Shown here: piece after piece, positions 6,436-12,786 of the stretch
Layout: each line of letters opens with the position of its first letter
Numbering within the stretch: position 1 is the stretch's first letter
Assembly (NCBI GenBank): GCA_023393655.1
Contig: JAEWKP010000024.1
Coordinates: forward strand, 1 to 12,786
Origin: Pseudomonadota bacterium
Lineage (GTDB): Bacteria; Pseudomonadota; Alphaproteobacteria; Rhizobiales; Beijerinckiaceae
DNA: 12,786 nucleotides
Direction: 5' to 3'
Position numbers and translations under genes: made by a program
The notes under the pieces: model-generated
Seen by the model: only the letters and a program-made list of their open reading frames with translations
The model's database searches: none
Told to the model about the DNA's origin: nothing

Positions 6436-6996
6436 CTAGGTGGGAAAGAGATGACACGGCGGAAGCGCCATCTGGCCTAGCTCGGCGACGTTCCAGCCGT
6501 GGAACAACATCCGACGACTCGATGGATTATTACGCAAGGTTTTGATCAGATCTTCGATCTGATCGTGCTCACGACCATCAGGCCCCAGCCACCGACGCCA
6601 TTGCTTGCCATACACGGGGCCCAGATCACCCCACTCCCTGGCAAACGCATCATCCTCCGCAATCCGCTTCTCGAATTCGGGCTGACTGATGTCTAGCCCG
6701 GTTTCGCGGCGGTATCTGGCCAGCGGCCAGTCCGTCCATATTCGCACATTCTCGCGAATCAGCGGCTGAATATTGGTCTGCCCGGTCAGAAACCAGAGCA
6801 TTTCTTTCACTGCCGTTTTCCAGAAGATGCGCTTGGTCGTGAGAATCGGAACCGTCCCGTCCGATAGATCAAAGCGGGCCATCGCGCCAAAGATGGACCG
6901 GGTACCGACCCCGGTACGATCGAGCCTCTCGTCGCCGTGTTCCAGAACGCTTGAGAGAAGGTCGAGATATTGGTGTTCCGGGTGCCGCCCACTCAT
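6436..6996 (-). pseudogene. thyA: Second thymidylate synthase, truncated after the catalytic cysteine
   Basis: The frame starts at 6996 with a strong GGAGG 5 bases upstream and reads 186 residues of a different ThyA type, with the ~50-residue insertion common in alphaproteobacterial and phage enzymes (the stretch around TGLDISQPEFEKRI). Conserved parts include DRTGVGT, LTTKR, MLWFLTGQTN, GPVYGKQWR, SSRRMLFHGWNV and the catalytic PPCH with Cys181. It then ends after LFPT, so the dUMP-binding half (RSxD, Asn, HxY) is missing. The break is abrupt and not followed by ThyA sequence in another frame. It was therefore a functional gene cut at its 3' side, and should be inactive. Confidence 0.9.
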
Positions 6997-7136
6997 TCCT
7001 GCCTCCTGCAGCTTTCACCCGCGCTGCATCGGAAATGCGGGCGGATAACGATCCGTCAAGCCAATCGAGATCTGGCTACAGCTTCTGCCGCGGCCGCTCC
7101 CTCGACAGGAGCTTCGATCATTCATTGATCATAACG
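6997..7136. other. Spacer between two broken thyA copies
   Basis: This holds the ribosome binding site of the second thyA copy (the minus-strand GGAGG near 7002-7006) and an inverted repeat GATCA-N5-TGATC at about 7117-7131. No coding frame is supported. It is a probable junction between island DNA and the host relic to its right. Confidence 0.35.
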
Positions 7137-7409
7137 CTATGCTGCACGCTGCTCTGGACAAGCCCGCGCATGCCGAGAAAGCCAATCATTGAAGGGCGCC
7201 GCTATGCCGGAAACGAAACGCACGCCGAGGACGACGTCGGCCGTGTTCAAGGTCGATTTCAGGTGCAGCGTCTTGGTCGTGACCAGCAGAAAGCCCTCCG
7301 ACAGGTTCAGGCGCATCCGGTGGCCGAAGACGGCCGGCGTGCCGGTGCGGTCGTCCTTGCGGACGCCCTTGGTCAGGACGCGTTGGAGCAGGTCGTGATA
7401 CTGGCGCAT
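7137..7409 (-). pseudogene. thyA: Third thymidylate synthase, internally deleted relic
   Basis: The minus-strand frame from 7409 begins MRQYHDLLQRVLTKGVRKDD and continues through RTGT, VFGHRMRLNLSEGF and LVTTKTLHLKS, which align with ThyA residues 1-53 apart from a small gap after RTGT. It then jumps to ADVVLGVRFVSGIAA, which resembles the ADVFLGVPFNIAS region around residue 168 of the intact enzyme, and ends in unrelated residues. About 110 central codons, including the catalytic cysteine, are gone. The high GC matches the chromosome to the right, so this is most likely the ancestral host thyA left at the island edge. Confidence 0.85.
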
Positions 7410-7624
7410 GGCGACTCTCTGGAAGGCGCGCGACTATAACGGCTGACGCGTCGCTTGGCCCTGTCCGGCAGGCAGGCATCCCCAGCCTTTGCCGCACATC
7501 CTGTCAGGGTATGGCGGGAACCTGCTCCCTCACGCAAACGCGACAGCCCGTGAGGCCTTCCCGTCCGCAAACCCGCCCCAATCGGCGCCCCTCATCGCGC
7601 GCTCGATTCGTGGGGATAGTCGAC
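7410..7624. other. Intergenic region before the PepSY gene
   Basis: About 215 bases of host-like GC between two divergent genes. The plus-strand frame is open from 7511, but the first 38 codons are Arg/Pro/Thr-rich without family likeness and are probably the untranslated leader of the gene starting at 7625. No reliable promoter motif could be picked. Confidence 0.35.
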
Positions 7625-7888
7625 ATGCCGACCCTGACCCGGCGGCGCCCTCTGCTGGTGGCGCTGCTTCTCAATGCCCTGGTCGCGGTTTCCGCCCATG
7701 GCGAGGAGGTCTTCGCCAACCCGATGATCTCGGAGCGGCAGGCCCGCGACATCGCCTGGAGCGCCGGGCTCGTCCATGTCGAGGAGATCGTCCGCTCCGG
7801 TGATCGCTGGGAGGTTGCCGGCCGCACCGCCGAGGACGACGAGATGAGTCTCGACATCGACATCAGAAATGGTCGCATTCTCGATTGA
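7625..7888 (+). CDS. Secreted PepSY-like domain protein
   Basis: 87 residues from the ATG at 7625, chosen over the longer frame from 7511 because it places a typical signal peptide at the N-terminus: basic TRRR, then hydrophobic LLVALLLNALVAV, then small residues SAHG before the mature chain. The mature part carries a PepSY_2-like motif: SERQARDIAWSAGL, then EEIVRSGDRWEVAGR, then a short acidic strand and IRNGRILD. Such periplasmic domains are thought to inhibit proteases or sense envelope conditions; the specific role is unknown. It stands alone 77 bases before the tmRNA promoter and belongs to the chromosomal side of the boundary. Confidence 0.8.
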   Translation: MPTLTRRRPLLVALLLNALVAVSAHGEEVFANPMISERQARDIAWSAGLVHVEEIVRSGDRWEVAGRTAEDDEMSLDIDIRNGRILD

Positions 7889-7953
7889 GGCGGTGAAGCC
7901 TCACTCTTTGTCGAAAACGCATGAGAACCCTTTCCCAACGCCACGGGCTTCCC

Positions 7954-7959
7954 TATATT
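7954..7959 (+). promoter_or_regulatory. Probable -10 box of ssrA
   Basis: TATATT at 7954-7959 stands out in high-GC surroundings and would start transcription near 7966, just before the acceptor piece of the tmRNA. The matching -35 position (7931-7936, TTTCCC) is poor, so the assignment rests on the -10 and on its distance to the RNA. Confidence 0.5.
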
Positions 7960-8050
7960 CGCAGGTGCCGCTCGCAAGAACGGCTATGGCGATAAACGGA
8001 TCTCGAAATAAGCCTTTCGGACCCGGGGGCAGTACCCGGCGCCTCCACCA

Positions 8051-8131
8051 CAGCCCTGCGGCGCGAGCACAGGGACACTCCTGCGGCGCGAGCAGCAGGA
8101 ACTTGCAGCCGGATGGTTGCAGGGCTGCGGC
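8051..8131 (+). other. Intervening segment removed from the permuted tmRNA precursor
   Basis: Between the acceptor CCA and the coding piece, CAGCCCTGC (8051-8059) is the exact complement of GCAGGGCTG (8119-8127), extending the acceptor stem into a closed loop. Inside are two similar hairpin-forming units sharing CTGCGGCGCGAGCA, and a third small hairpin GCAGCC...GGTTGC. This loop must be cut out to give the two mature pieces. The pairing is seen directly; processing is known for the family. Confidence 0.75.
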
Positions 8132-8214
8132 GGGGGCGAAACAGGATCGACGAGGGTGTAAAGGTTATCCTTTTGCTCGGCATGGTTCCGCCGTTATCGG
8201 GCCAAAGCATAGTT

Positions 8215-8253
8215 GCCAACGACAACAATGCTCGGGTTGCTGTCGCCGCGTAA
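8215..8253 (+). other. tmRNA tag-peptide reading frame
   Basis: Resume codon GCC at 8215, twelve codons and TAA at 8251-8253 encode ANDNNARVAVAA. The start ANDN and the end AVAA fit alphaproteobacterial tags: the N-terminal part is bound by SspB and the hydrophobic-Ala-Ala end by ClpX. The frame is preceded by ATAGTT, as expected just upstream of the resume codon. Confidence 0.92.
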
Positions 8254-8308
8254 GCGGTGCTGGTTCCCAAACCAAAGCCCTTGCGCTTAGCCGCGTAAGG
8301 CGGGGCTC

Positions 8309-8343
8309 GGAGGCGCCTGGCAACAGAAGCCTCCACTTCTTTT
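8309..8343 (+). terminator. 3' hairpin of tmRNA coding piece, possible terminator
   Basis: GGAGGC at 8309-8314 pairs with GCCTCC at 8329-8334 around a 14-base loop and is followed by the T-rich ACTTCTTTTCC. It may be the structural 3' end of the coding piece, an intrinsic terminator, or both. The T run is interrupted, so termination could be leaky into sspB. Confidence 0.5.
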
Positions 8344-8399
8344 CCTCACGGCCTGCCGGCTGTTCCCGCCGGAACGCAACAAGCGGAAACCACGACTAG

Positions 8400-8975
8400 A
8401 TGTCCAAGGATGTTCTTCGTTACGATCTCATGGTGCAGGACGCGCTGAAGGGCGTGGTCCGCAAGATCCTGACGGAGGCCGCACGCGACGGGCTGCCGGG
8501 CGAGCACCATTTTTATGTGACGTTCCGCACACAGGCGCCGGGCGTGCGCCTGTCGCAGCGCCTGCGCGAGAAGCATCCTGACGAGATGACGATCGTCCTG
8601 CAGCATCAGTTCTGGGATCTGAGCGTCGGTGACCATTCCTTCGAAGTCGGCCTGTCCTTCTCCGGCGTGCCGGAGCGGTTGCTCGTGCCCTTCGACGCGA
8701 TCTCGACCTTCTTCGACCCCTCTGTCCAGTTCGGCCTTAAATTCGAGGCCCAGGGCGAGCCCGAGGACGCCGCCGCCATGCCGGACGCCGAGCCGGCCGA
8801 ACCACCGCCCGCGCCGGCCCGGATCGTGCCAGCCGCTCTTCCCGCCGCCAAAAGTAAGGCGCCCGCGGCCGAGGCCACCACAACGCCGGCGAAGGCCGAG
8901 CCCGTCATGGAAGGCGACGACGGCCGCGGCAGCGCCGAAGTGGTCAGCCTCGATTCCTTCCGCAAGAAGCCCTGA
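8400..8975 (+). CDS. sspB: ClpXP protease adaptor SspB, alpha type
   Basis: 191 residues. The N-terminal ~120 residues are the SspB substrate-binding domain (RYDLMVQDALKGVVRKIL, then LPGEHHFYVTF, then YP/H-type strand MTIVLQHQFWDL and a beta-sandwich ending VPFDAISTFFDPSVQFGL). A Pro/Ala-rich flexible linker of ~60 residues follows and the last ten residues, VVSLDSFRKK, are the XB motif that docks on the ClpX N-domain. It tethers tmRNA-tagged proteins to ClpXP in the cytoplasm. The ATG at 8400 fits the family start; the ribosome binding site is weak (GGAA about 12 bases upstream). The gene begins about 65 bases after the tmRNA and ends 26 bases before fumC, so it may be read from the ssrA promoter or its own. 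Confidence 0.95.
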   Translation: MSKDVLRYDLMVQDALKGVVRKILTEAARDGLPGEHHFYVTFRTQAPGVRLSQRLREKHPDEMTIVLQHQFWDLSVGDHSFEVGLSFSGVPERLLVPFDAISTFFDPSVQFGLKFEAQGEPEDAAAMPDAEPAEPPPAPARIVPAALPAAKSKAPAAEATTTPAKAEPVMEGDDGRGSAEVVSLDSFRKKP

Positions 8976-9001
8976 CGCAAGAAACCTCGACGACGGACGC
9001 C

Positions 9002-10396
9002 ATGACCGAGACGCGCACCGAAACCGATTCCTTCGGCCCGATCGCGGTGCCTGCGGATCGATACTGGGGCGCACAGACGCAGCGCTCCCTCGAGAATTTC
9101 CGCATCGGCGGCGAGAGCGAGCGCATGCCGCTGCCGCTGGTCCATGCGCTGGTGCTGGTCAAGAAGGCTGCCGCCCATGTCAACGCCAGGCTCGGCCTGC
9201 TCGACCAGCGCGTCGCCGGCGCGATCGCCCATGCCGCGGACGAGGCGCTCGCCGGCAAGTTCGACGGGCATTTCCCGCTGGTGATCTGGCAGACCGGCTC
9301 CGGCACCCAGTCCAACATGAACGCCAACGAGGTCCTGGCGAACCGCGCCAATGAACTGCTCGGCGCGGGGCTCGGTGCCAAGAGCCCGGTCCACCCCAAC
9401 GATCATGTCAATCGCGGCCAGTCCTCGAACGATTCCTTCCCGACCGCGATGCATATCGCGGCGGTGCTGGAGATCACGCGCCGCCTGCTGCCTGCCCTGC
9501 GCAACCTCGAAAAGGCGCTGAACGCCAAGGCCGAGGCCTTCAGGCATCTCGTCAAGATCGGCCGCACCCATCTCCAGGACGCGACCCCCGTCACGCTCGG
9601 CCAGGAATTCTCGGGCTATGCGACGCAGCTTCATCTCGGCATCGGCCGGATCGAGGCGGCGCTGGGCGGGCTCTATGCGCTGGCGCAGGGCGGCACCGCC
9701 GTCGGTACCGGCCTTAACACCCATCCGGACTTCGCCGCCTTCTTCGCCAAGGAAGCCGCGACGCTGACCGGCCTGCCCTTCCGCAGCGCCGACAACAAGT
9801 TCGAGGCGCTGGCGAGCCATGGCGCGCTCGCCGCTGCCCATGGCGCACTCGCCGCGCTCGCTTCCGACCTGTTCAAGATCGCCAATGACATCCGCCTGAT
9901 GGGCTCCGGCCCACGCTCAGGACTGGGCGAGATCAGCCTGCCGGAGAACGAGCCCGGCTCCTCGATCATGCCGGGCAAGGTCAATCCCACGCAGGCCGAA
10001 GCGCTGACCATGGTCGCGACCCAGGTCCATGGCAATCAGGCGACGATCGGCTTCGCCGCGAGCCAGGGCCATTTCGAGCTCAATGTCTTCAAGCCGGTGA
10101 TCGCCGCCGCCTTCCTGCAGTCGGTCCGGCTGCTCGCCGACGCGGCCGAAAGCTTCCGCGTCAACTGCGTCGAGGGCATCGAGGCCAACGAGGCGCAGCT
10201 CAAGGAGCTGCTCTCGCGCTCGCTGATGCTGGTGACGGCGCTGGCGCCGGCGATCGGCTACGACAGGGCCGCCAACATCGCCAAGGCCGCCCATCACAAC
10301 GGCACGACGTTGCGCGAGGAAGCGCTCAAGGCCGGCGTCGATGCCGAGCTCTTCGACAGCACGGTCAAGCCCGAGCTGATGCTCGGCCCGGCCTGA
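9002..10396 (+). CDS. fumC: Class II fumarate hydratase
   Basis: 464 residues, close to the 467 of E. coli FumC, with the same opening (DSFGPIAVPADRYWGAQTQR). Superfamily signatures are intact: the TGSGTQSNMNANEV region near 98-111, GRTHLQDATP with His190 as active-site base partner, and the mobile loop GSSIMPGKVNP at 319-329 with Ser320/Ser321 as catalytic serine candidates. It interconverts fumarate and malate in the TCA cycle without an iron-sulfur cluster. It follows sspB by 26 bases and precedes a DUF4169 gene by 15, so it probably sits in a short rightward operon. High GC and strong codon bias match the core chromosome. No anomaly seen. Confidence 0.97.
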   Translation: MTETRTETDSFGPIAVPADRYWGAQTQRSLENFRIGGESERMPLPLVHALVLVKKAAAHVNARLGLLDQRVAGAIAHAADEALAGKFDGHFPLVIWQTGSGTQSNMNANEVLANRANELLGAGLGAKSPVHPNDHVNRGQSSNDSFPTAMHIAAVLEITRRLLPALRNLEKALNAKAEAFRHLVKIGRTHLQDATPVTLGQEFSGYATQLHLGIGRIEAALGGLYALAQGGTAVGTGLNTHPDFAAFFAKEAATLTGLPFRSADNKFEALASHGALAAAHGALAALASDLFKIANDIRLMGSGPRSGLGEISLPENEPGSSIMPGKVNPTQAEALTMVATQVHGNQATIGFAASQGHFELNVFKPVIAAAFLQSVRLLADAAESFRVNCVEGIEANEAQLKELLSRSLMLVTALAPAIGYDRAANIAKAAHHNGTTLREEALKAGVDAELFDSTVKPELMLGPA

Positions 10397-10411
10397 CACG
10401 AGGCTCGCCCG

Positions 10412-10606
10412 GTGGCCGAGATCATCAACCTCCGTCAGGCACGCAAGCAGAAGGCGCGGGCAGAGGCCGAGAAGACGGCCGAGCAGAACCGCATCGCCTT
10501 CGGCCGCACCAAGGCCGAGCGCAAGCTGACTGAGGCCGAGCGCGACAAGGCCGCCCGCCATATCGACGGGCATAAGCTCGACCGCGACGAGCCGGAGCCG
10601 GCATGA
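10412..10606 (+). CDS. DUF4169 small basic protein
   Basis: 64 residues from a GTG at 10412. The N-terminal EIINLRQARKQKAR followed by a charged helix with NRIAFGRTKAE is the recognisable DUF4169 signature of alphaproteobacteria. The protein is almost entirely helical, rich in Arg, Lys, Glu and Ala, with no membrane segment. Function is unknown. It sits 15 bases after fumC and overlaps the next gene by 4 bases (ATGA), so the two small genes are translationally coupled; the fumC - DUF4169 - ribbon-helix-helix order recurs in related genomes as far as I know. Confidence 0.85.
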   Translation: MAEIINLRQARKQKARAEAEKTAEQNRIAFGRTKAERKLTEAERDKAARHIDGHKLDRDEPEPA

Positions 10607-10827
10607 AGCCGGAGCGCAAGCGCTCGCTCAGCATCGCCGGCCACCGCACCAGCATCTCGCTGGAAGCGCCCTTCTGGGAGGCGCTGAAGGAGATCGCCGC
10701 CAGCGAGGAGCGCCCGATCGCGGCGCTCGTCGCCGAGGTCGATTCCGGGCGGGGCGAGCTGAACCTCTCCTCCGCCCTGCGGCTGCATGCGCTGGCGCAT
10801 TACCGGAATTTGGTGGGCCGCCACTGA
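10603..10827 (+). CDS. Ribbon-helix-helix domain protein
   Basis: 74 residues. A short basic start (KPERKRSLSI) leads into the ribbon strand HRTSISLEAPFWEAL, then helices KEIAASEERPIAALVAEVD and a C-terminal helix with LSSALRLHALAHYRNL. This matches the RHH_4 type of ribbon-helix-helix protein, normally a DNA-binding dimer. The targets are unknown. The start overlaps the stop of the DUF4169 gene as ATGA. Its stop precedes a palindromic intergenic element, which probably ends the transcript. Confidence 0.85.
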   Translation: MKPERKRSLSIAGHRTSISLEAPFWEALKEIAASEERPIAALVAEVDSGRGELNLSSALRLHALAHYRNLVGRH

Positions 10828-11000
10828 GGCAGCACCGACGATCACTGGCCTGTTCTCGGTCAGCACCACCCTTGTCATTCCGGGGCTTCGCGCGCGGGAC
10901 CAGCTGACCGATGCGGCGACGCCACCAACCAAAAACAAAGAACATTCAAATATTTGCCAGAAATTCCGGAATCAGAACGCAAAGCGCCTGAATCAACACC
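10828..11000. other. Convergent intergenic region
   Basis: The space between two convergent genes contains the inverted repeat described at 10856-10911 and an AT-richer stretch (10925-10980). A bidirectional terminator is expected here, but there is no clean hairpin with a T run. No small gene is supported. Confidence 0.4.
10856..10911. repeat. Palindromic intergenic element
   Basis: TCGGTCAGC at 10856-10864 is the exact complement of GCTGACCGA at 10903-10911. The interior contains CATTCCGGGGCTTCGCGCG, a phrase I associate with dispersed REP-like intergenic repeats of Hyphomicrobiales. The arms are visible; membership in a repeat family is from memory and only one copy is in this window. Confidence 0.5.
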
Positions 11001-12786
11001 TCAACGCGCTGGCACATTGCGTGGTTCTGACGGCAGCGCCGGTGGTGCGCCGCCGCCGATTGGCGACTGAACAGCGCCTTCCGGCGCGCTGCTGCGCGGC
11101 GCCCCTGGCAGCACGAGCGGACCGGGCTGCGGTTGAGGCTGCGCCGGTGGAGCAGGCGATTGCGCAGCCGCACGCTCGGCTGCGGCCCGGGCACGCTCTT
11201 CGGCTTCCGCGCGTCGGCGTGCTTCCAGCTCGGCACGGGCCTGCTCGGCGCGCCTGATCTCCTCGGCGCGCTTCTCCTCGGCCAGGCGCCGTTCCTCCTC
11301 GATGCGCCGCGCCTCTTCCTGCCGCTTCTCCTCGGCGAGGCGCGCCTCCTCCTGCGCCTTCAGGAACTCGCCAAGCTTGCGCTCGTTCTCACGCATCTCG
11401 CGCTCGGCCCGGAGCCGGCGCGCATGCAGCGAACGCTCGCGCGCATCGGCCTCGAAGGCCTCGACCCGCTCGATTTCGCGCGCCAGCGCCCGTGCCGCAA
11501 CCGTGTTCGACAAGGCGCTGACATCGCTCTCGCGCCGCAGGTTCGACAAAGGCCCGCGCCAGGCGATCCCGATCTGCGGCGCATCGCCCGGCCAGCCCTT
11601 GGGCAGGGCACCCAGCGGCTTCAGGCCGAGCCGGAGATCGGCGGTCAGCGCGCGCAGGTCGAGAACGCCGCTCGCCTCGGCGCGCAACCCGCTGCGCTCG
11701 AAGGCGAAGGGCTGGAGCCGGATCAGTCCGCCAGCCAGGGTGAACGGCAATGCGATGTCGCCGAGAGCCCAGGCATCCTTGTCGAGGGCCGCACTGAGAC
11801 GGTCCCGCAAGCGCGAAGCGTCGCTCTCGGACGCATCCTCGCCGGTCCCGGCGATGACGCGCGCATAGGCGCTGGGGTCGAAACGGGCGAGACGCGTGCC
11901 GTTGAGCGTCAGGCTGCCGGCGCCGCTCAGGCCCGCGACCAGCCGCGCCGGCGTCTCGCCCGAGCCGCCGAACTCGATCTGCCCCGAGGCCTTGCCGCCG
12001 ACGGCGCCCTTTGTCAGTTCGCCGAGATCAATCACCCTCAGGTCGAGGCGACCGTTGAGCTGGGCCAGCCCGCCGTCGCGCCGCAGGCCGAGGCGCCCGG
12101 CGACCTGCCCGCCGCCATAGCTGCCACGGATATCGTCGATCCTGAGGCCGTCCTGGTCCGTCCGCAGGGTGAAGGCGGCATTGCGGATCGTGCCGTCCGC
12201 GAAGGCGAGCAGCGCGTCGGTCTCGACTGCGATGTCGAAATCGGGGAACCCGGCAATGCGCCCGAAGCGCCCGGTCGACCAGATCGCGCCGGGAGCGGCG
12301 GCGACTTGCCCGAGCGCCGCATTCATCAGGGGGCGCAGATCGACGGTCGGGACCGCGATACGACCTGACGAGCGCCCCTCGCGCGGCAGCAGCAGCGAGC
12401 CGCTTGCCGCCATCCCACCGAGATGGGCGGTGATCTCGTCGAGCCTGATCGCCTCCTCGGCCATCGTCAGCCGCGCATGCGCATCGATCACGCCGTCCGG
12501 CAGCAATCGCGCTGGCCCGTCGGCAAGGATCTGTCCCGGCCCATCCGCCTGCAAGCTCAGTCGAGGCCCTTGTCCGTTATCCTCGACGACGACAGACAGC
12601 CCCTGCCCCGCCAGCGACCCGGTTGCCTTGCCTCGGTCCAGTTCGAGGTTGAACTGCCCCGCGCCGCCCTGCTGCGGCAGCGGCAGGCCGAGAGCCGCAA
12701 AGGCCTGCCGCCGGTGGTTGAGCTCGAAGCCCAAAGCCGCGCGGCTCCAGTTGCCGGCCCGGTCGATCCGTCCGTCGAGCTTGAGC
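11001..12786 (-). CDS. AsmA-family protein, C-terminal part (runs off right edge)
   Basis: The reading frame is open from the right edge (first full codon at 12785), so the N-terminus and any membrane anchor lie outside the window. About 594 residues are seen. Most are repeated beta-strand units typical of the AsmA superfamily (for example ARLTMAEEAIRLDEITAHLG and SGVLDLRALTADLRLGL), ending in the conserved module IAWRGPLSNLRRESDVSALS followed by AREIERVEAFEADARERS. The family is thought to form periplasm-spanning tubes that move or balance envelope lipids. The last ~150 residues are unusual: a long, highly charged Ala/Arg/Glu helix (about 11170-11500) and then a Pro/Gln/Ala-rich tail. It is convergent with the ribbon-helix-helix gene. 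Confidence 0.9.
   Translation of the reverse strand, partial: LKLDGRIDRAGNWSRAALGFELNHRRQAFAALGLPLPQQGGAGQFNLELDRGKATGSLAGQGLSVVVEDNGQGPRLSLQADGPGQILADGPARLLPDGVIDAHARLTMAEEAIRLDEITAHLGGMAASGSLLLPREGRSSGRIAVPTVDLRPLMNAALGQVAAAPGAIWSTGRFGRIAGFPDFDIAVETDALLAFADGTIRNAAFTLRTDQDGLRIDDIRGSYGGGQVAGRLGLRRDGGLAQLNGRLDLRVIDLGELTKGAVGGKASGQIEFGGSGETPARLVAGLSGAGSLTLNGTRLARFDPSAYARVIAGTGEDASESDASRLRDRLSAALDKDAWALGDIALPFTLAGGLIRLQPFAFERSGLRAEASGVLDLRALTADLRLGLKPLGALPKGWPGDAPQIGIAWRGPLSNLRRESDVSALSNTVAARALAREIERVEAFEADARERSLHARRLRAEREMRENERKLGEFLKAQEEARLAEEKRQEEARRIEEERRLAEEKRAEEIRRAEQARAELEARRRAEAEERARAAAERAAAQSPAPPAQPQPQPGPLVLPGAPRSSAPEGAVQSPIGGGAPPALPSEPRNVPAR

Larger units (their letters stand above)
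7966..8335 (+). ncRNA. ssrA: Two-piece (circularly permuted) tmRNA
   Basis: The alphaproteobacterial arrangement is plain: the acceptor piece comes first and ends in CGCCTCCACCA at 8040-8050; the coding piece starts with GGGGGCGAAACAGGATCGAC at 8132. The acceptor stem pairs 8132-8138 with 8040-8046 over 7 pairs (one G-U). The T stem is CCGGG (8023-8027) with CCCGG (8035-8039) around the non-canonical 7-base loop GGCAGTA. The long P2 helix pairs AAAGGTTAT (8160-8168) with ATAAGCCTTT (8008-8017). The RNA frees stalled ribosomes together with SmpB and adds a degradation tag. The exact 5' end of the acceptor piece and 3' end of the coding piece are estimates. It lies directly upstream of sspB. 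Confidence 0.96.

Noticed and set aside
7511..7624. Longer N-terminus for the PepSY-like protein
   Set aside because: It would bury the signal peptide behind 38 Arg/Pro-rich residues; the ATG at 7625 gives a normal secreted protein.
8051..8131. Short similar hairpin units in the tmRNA loop considered as a CRISPR or other repeat array
   Set aside because: Only two units, no spacers of regular length, and fully explained as the intervening loop of a permuted tmRNA.
8606..9841. 411-codon minus-strand frame across sspB and fumC
   Set aside because: It is the antisense shadow of two clearly recognisable genes in high-GC DNA, and its Gly/Arg/Ala-rich translation matches no family.
11133..12368. 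411-codon plus-strand frame opposite the AsmA-family gene
   Set aside because: Antisense shadow; the minus strand gives a coherent AsmA protein with conserved C-terminal module.

Overview
The window looks like a chromosomal segment of an alphaproteobacterium, most likely order Hyphomicrobiales (Rhizobiales). The evidence is a permuted two-piece tmRNA gene of the alphaproteobacterial type, an SspB of the alpha type, the order sspB - fumC - DUF4169 - ribbon-helix-helix - AsmA-like, and high GC in the right half. A Bosea- or Methylobacterium-like host is only a guess.

The window has two parts. Positions 1 to about 7,400 are an accessory island of lower and patchy GC. From the left edge it holds: the 5' end of an IS3-family insertion sequence; a leftward operon (about 4940 to 123) encoding a coiled-coil protein of unknown function, a possible 58-residue protein, a HAD hydrolase, a calcineurin-like metallophosphoesterase, a MbcA/ParS/Xre (DUF2384) antitoxin-like protein and a large SIR2-domain protein; a small divergent XRE regulator at 5051; and three thymidylate synthase copies in a row on the minus strand. 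Only the thyA copy at 5466-6260 is intact. The one at 6436-6996 stops just after its catalytic cysteine, and the one at 7137-7409 is an internally deleted relic in host-like GC. The locus reads as repeated replacement of thyA at the island edge.

Positions 7,400 to 12,786 are conserved chromosome: a secreted PepSY-like protein, the two-piece tmRNA gene (ssrA), the ClpXP adaptor sspB, fumarase fumC, a DUF4169 protein, a ribbon-helix-helix protein, and, convergently, the 3' part of an AsmA-family gene that runs off the right edge.

The strongest candidate for an undescribed system is the leftward operon. It pairs a SIR2 domain, which in many anti-phage systems depletes NAD+, with an antitoxin of a family that normally restrains NAD+-degrading RES toxins, yet no RES gene is present. 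Two hydrolase genes lie in tight coupling upstream, and an XRE regulator faces the operon across a possible operator. Whether it acts in defence is inference. A second useful observation is that ssrA lies about 65 bases upstream of sspB, so the tagging RNA and the adaptor that hands tagged proteins to ClpXP are neighbours.
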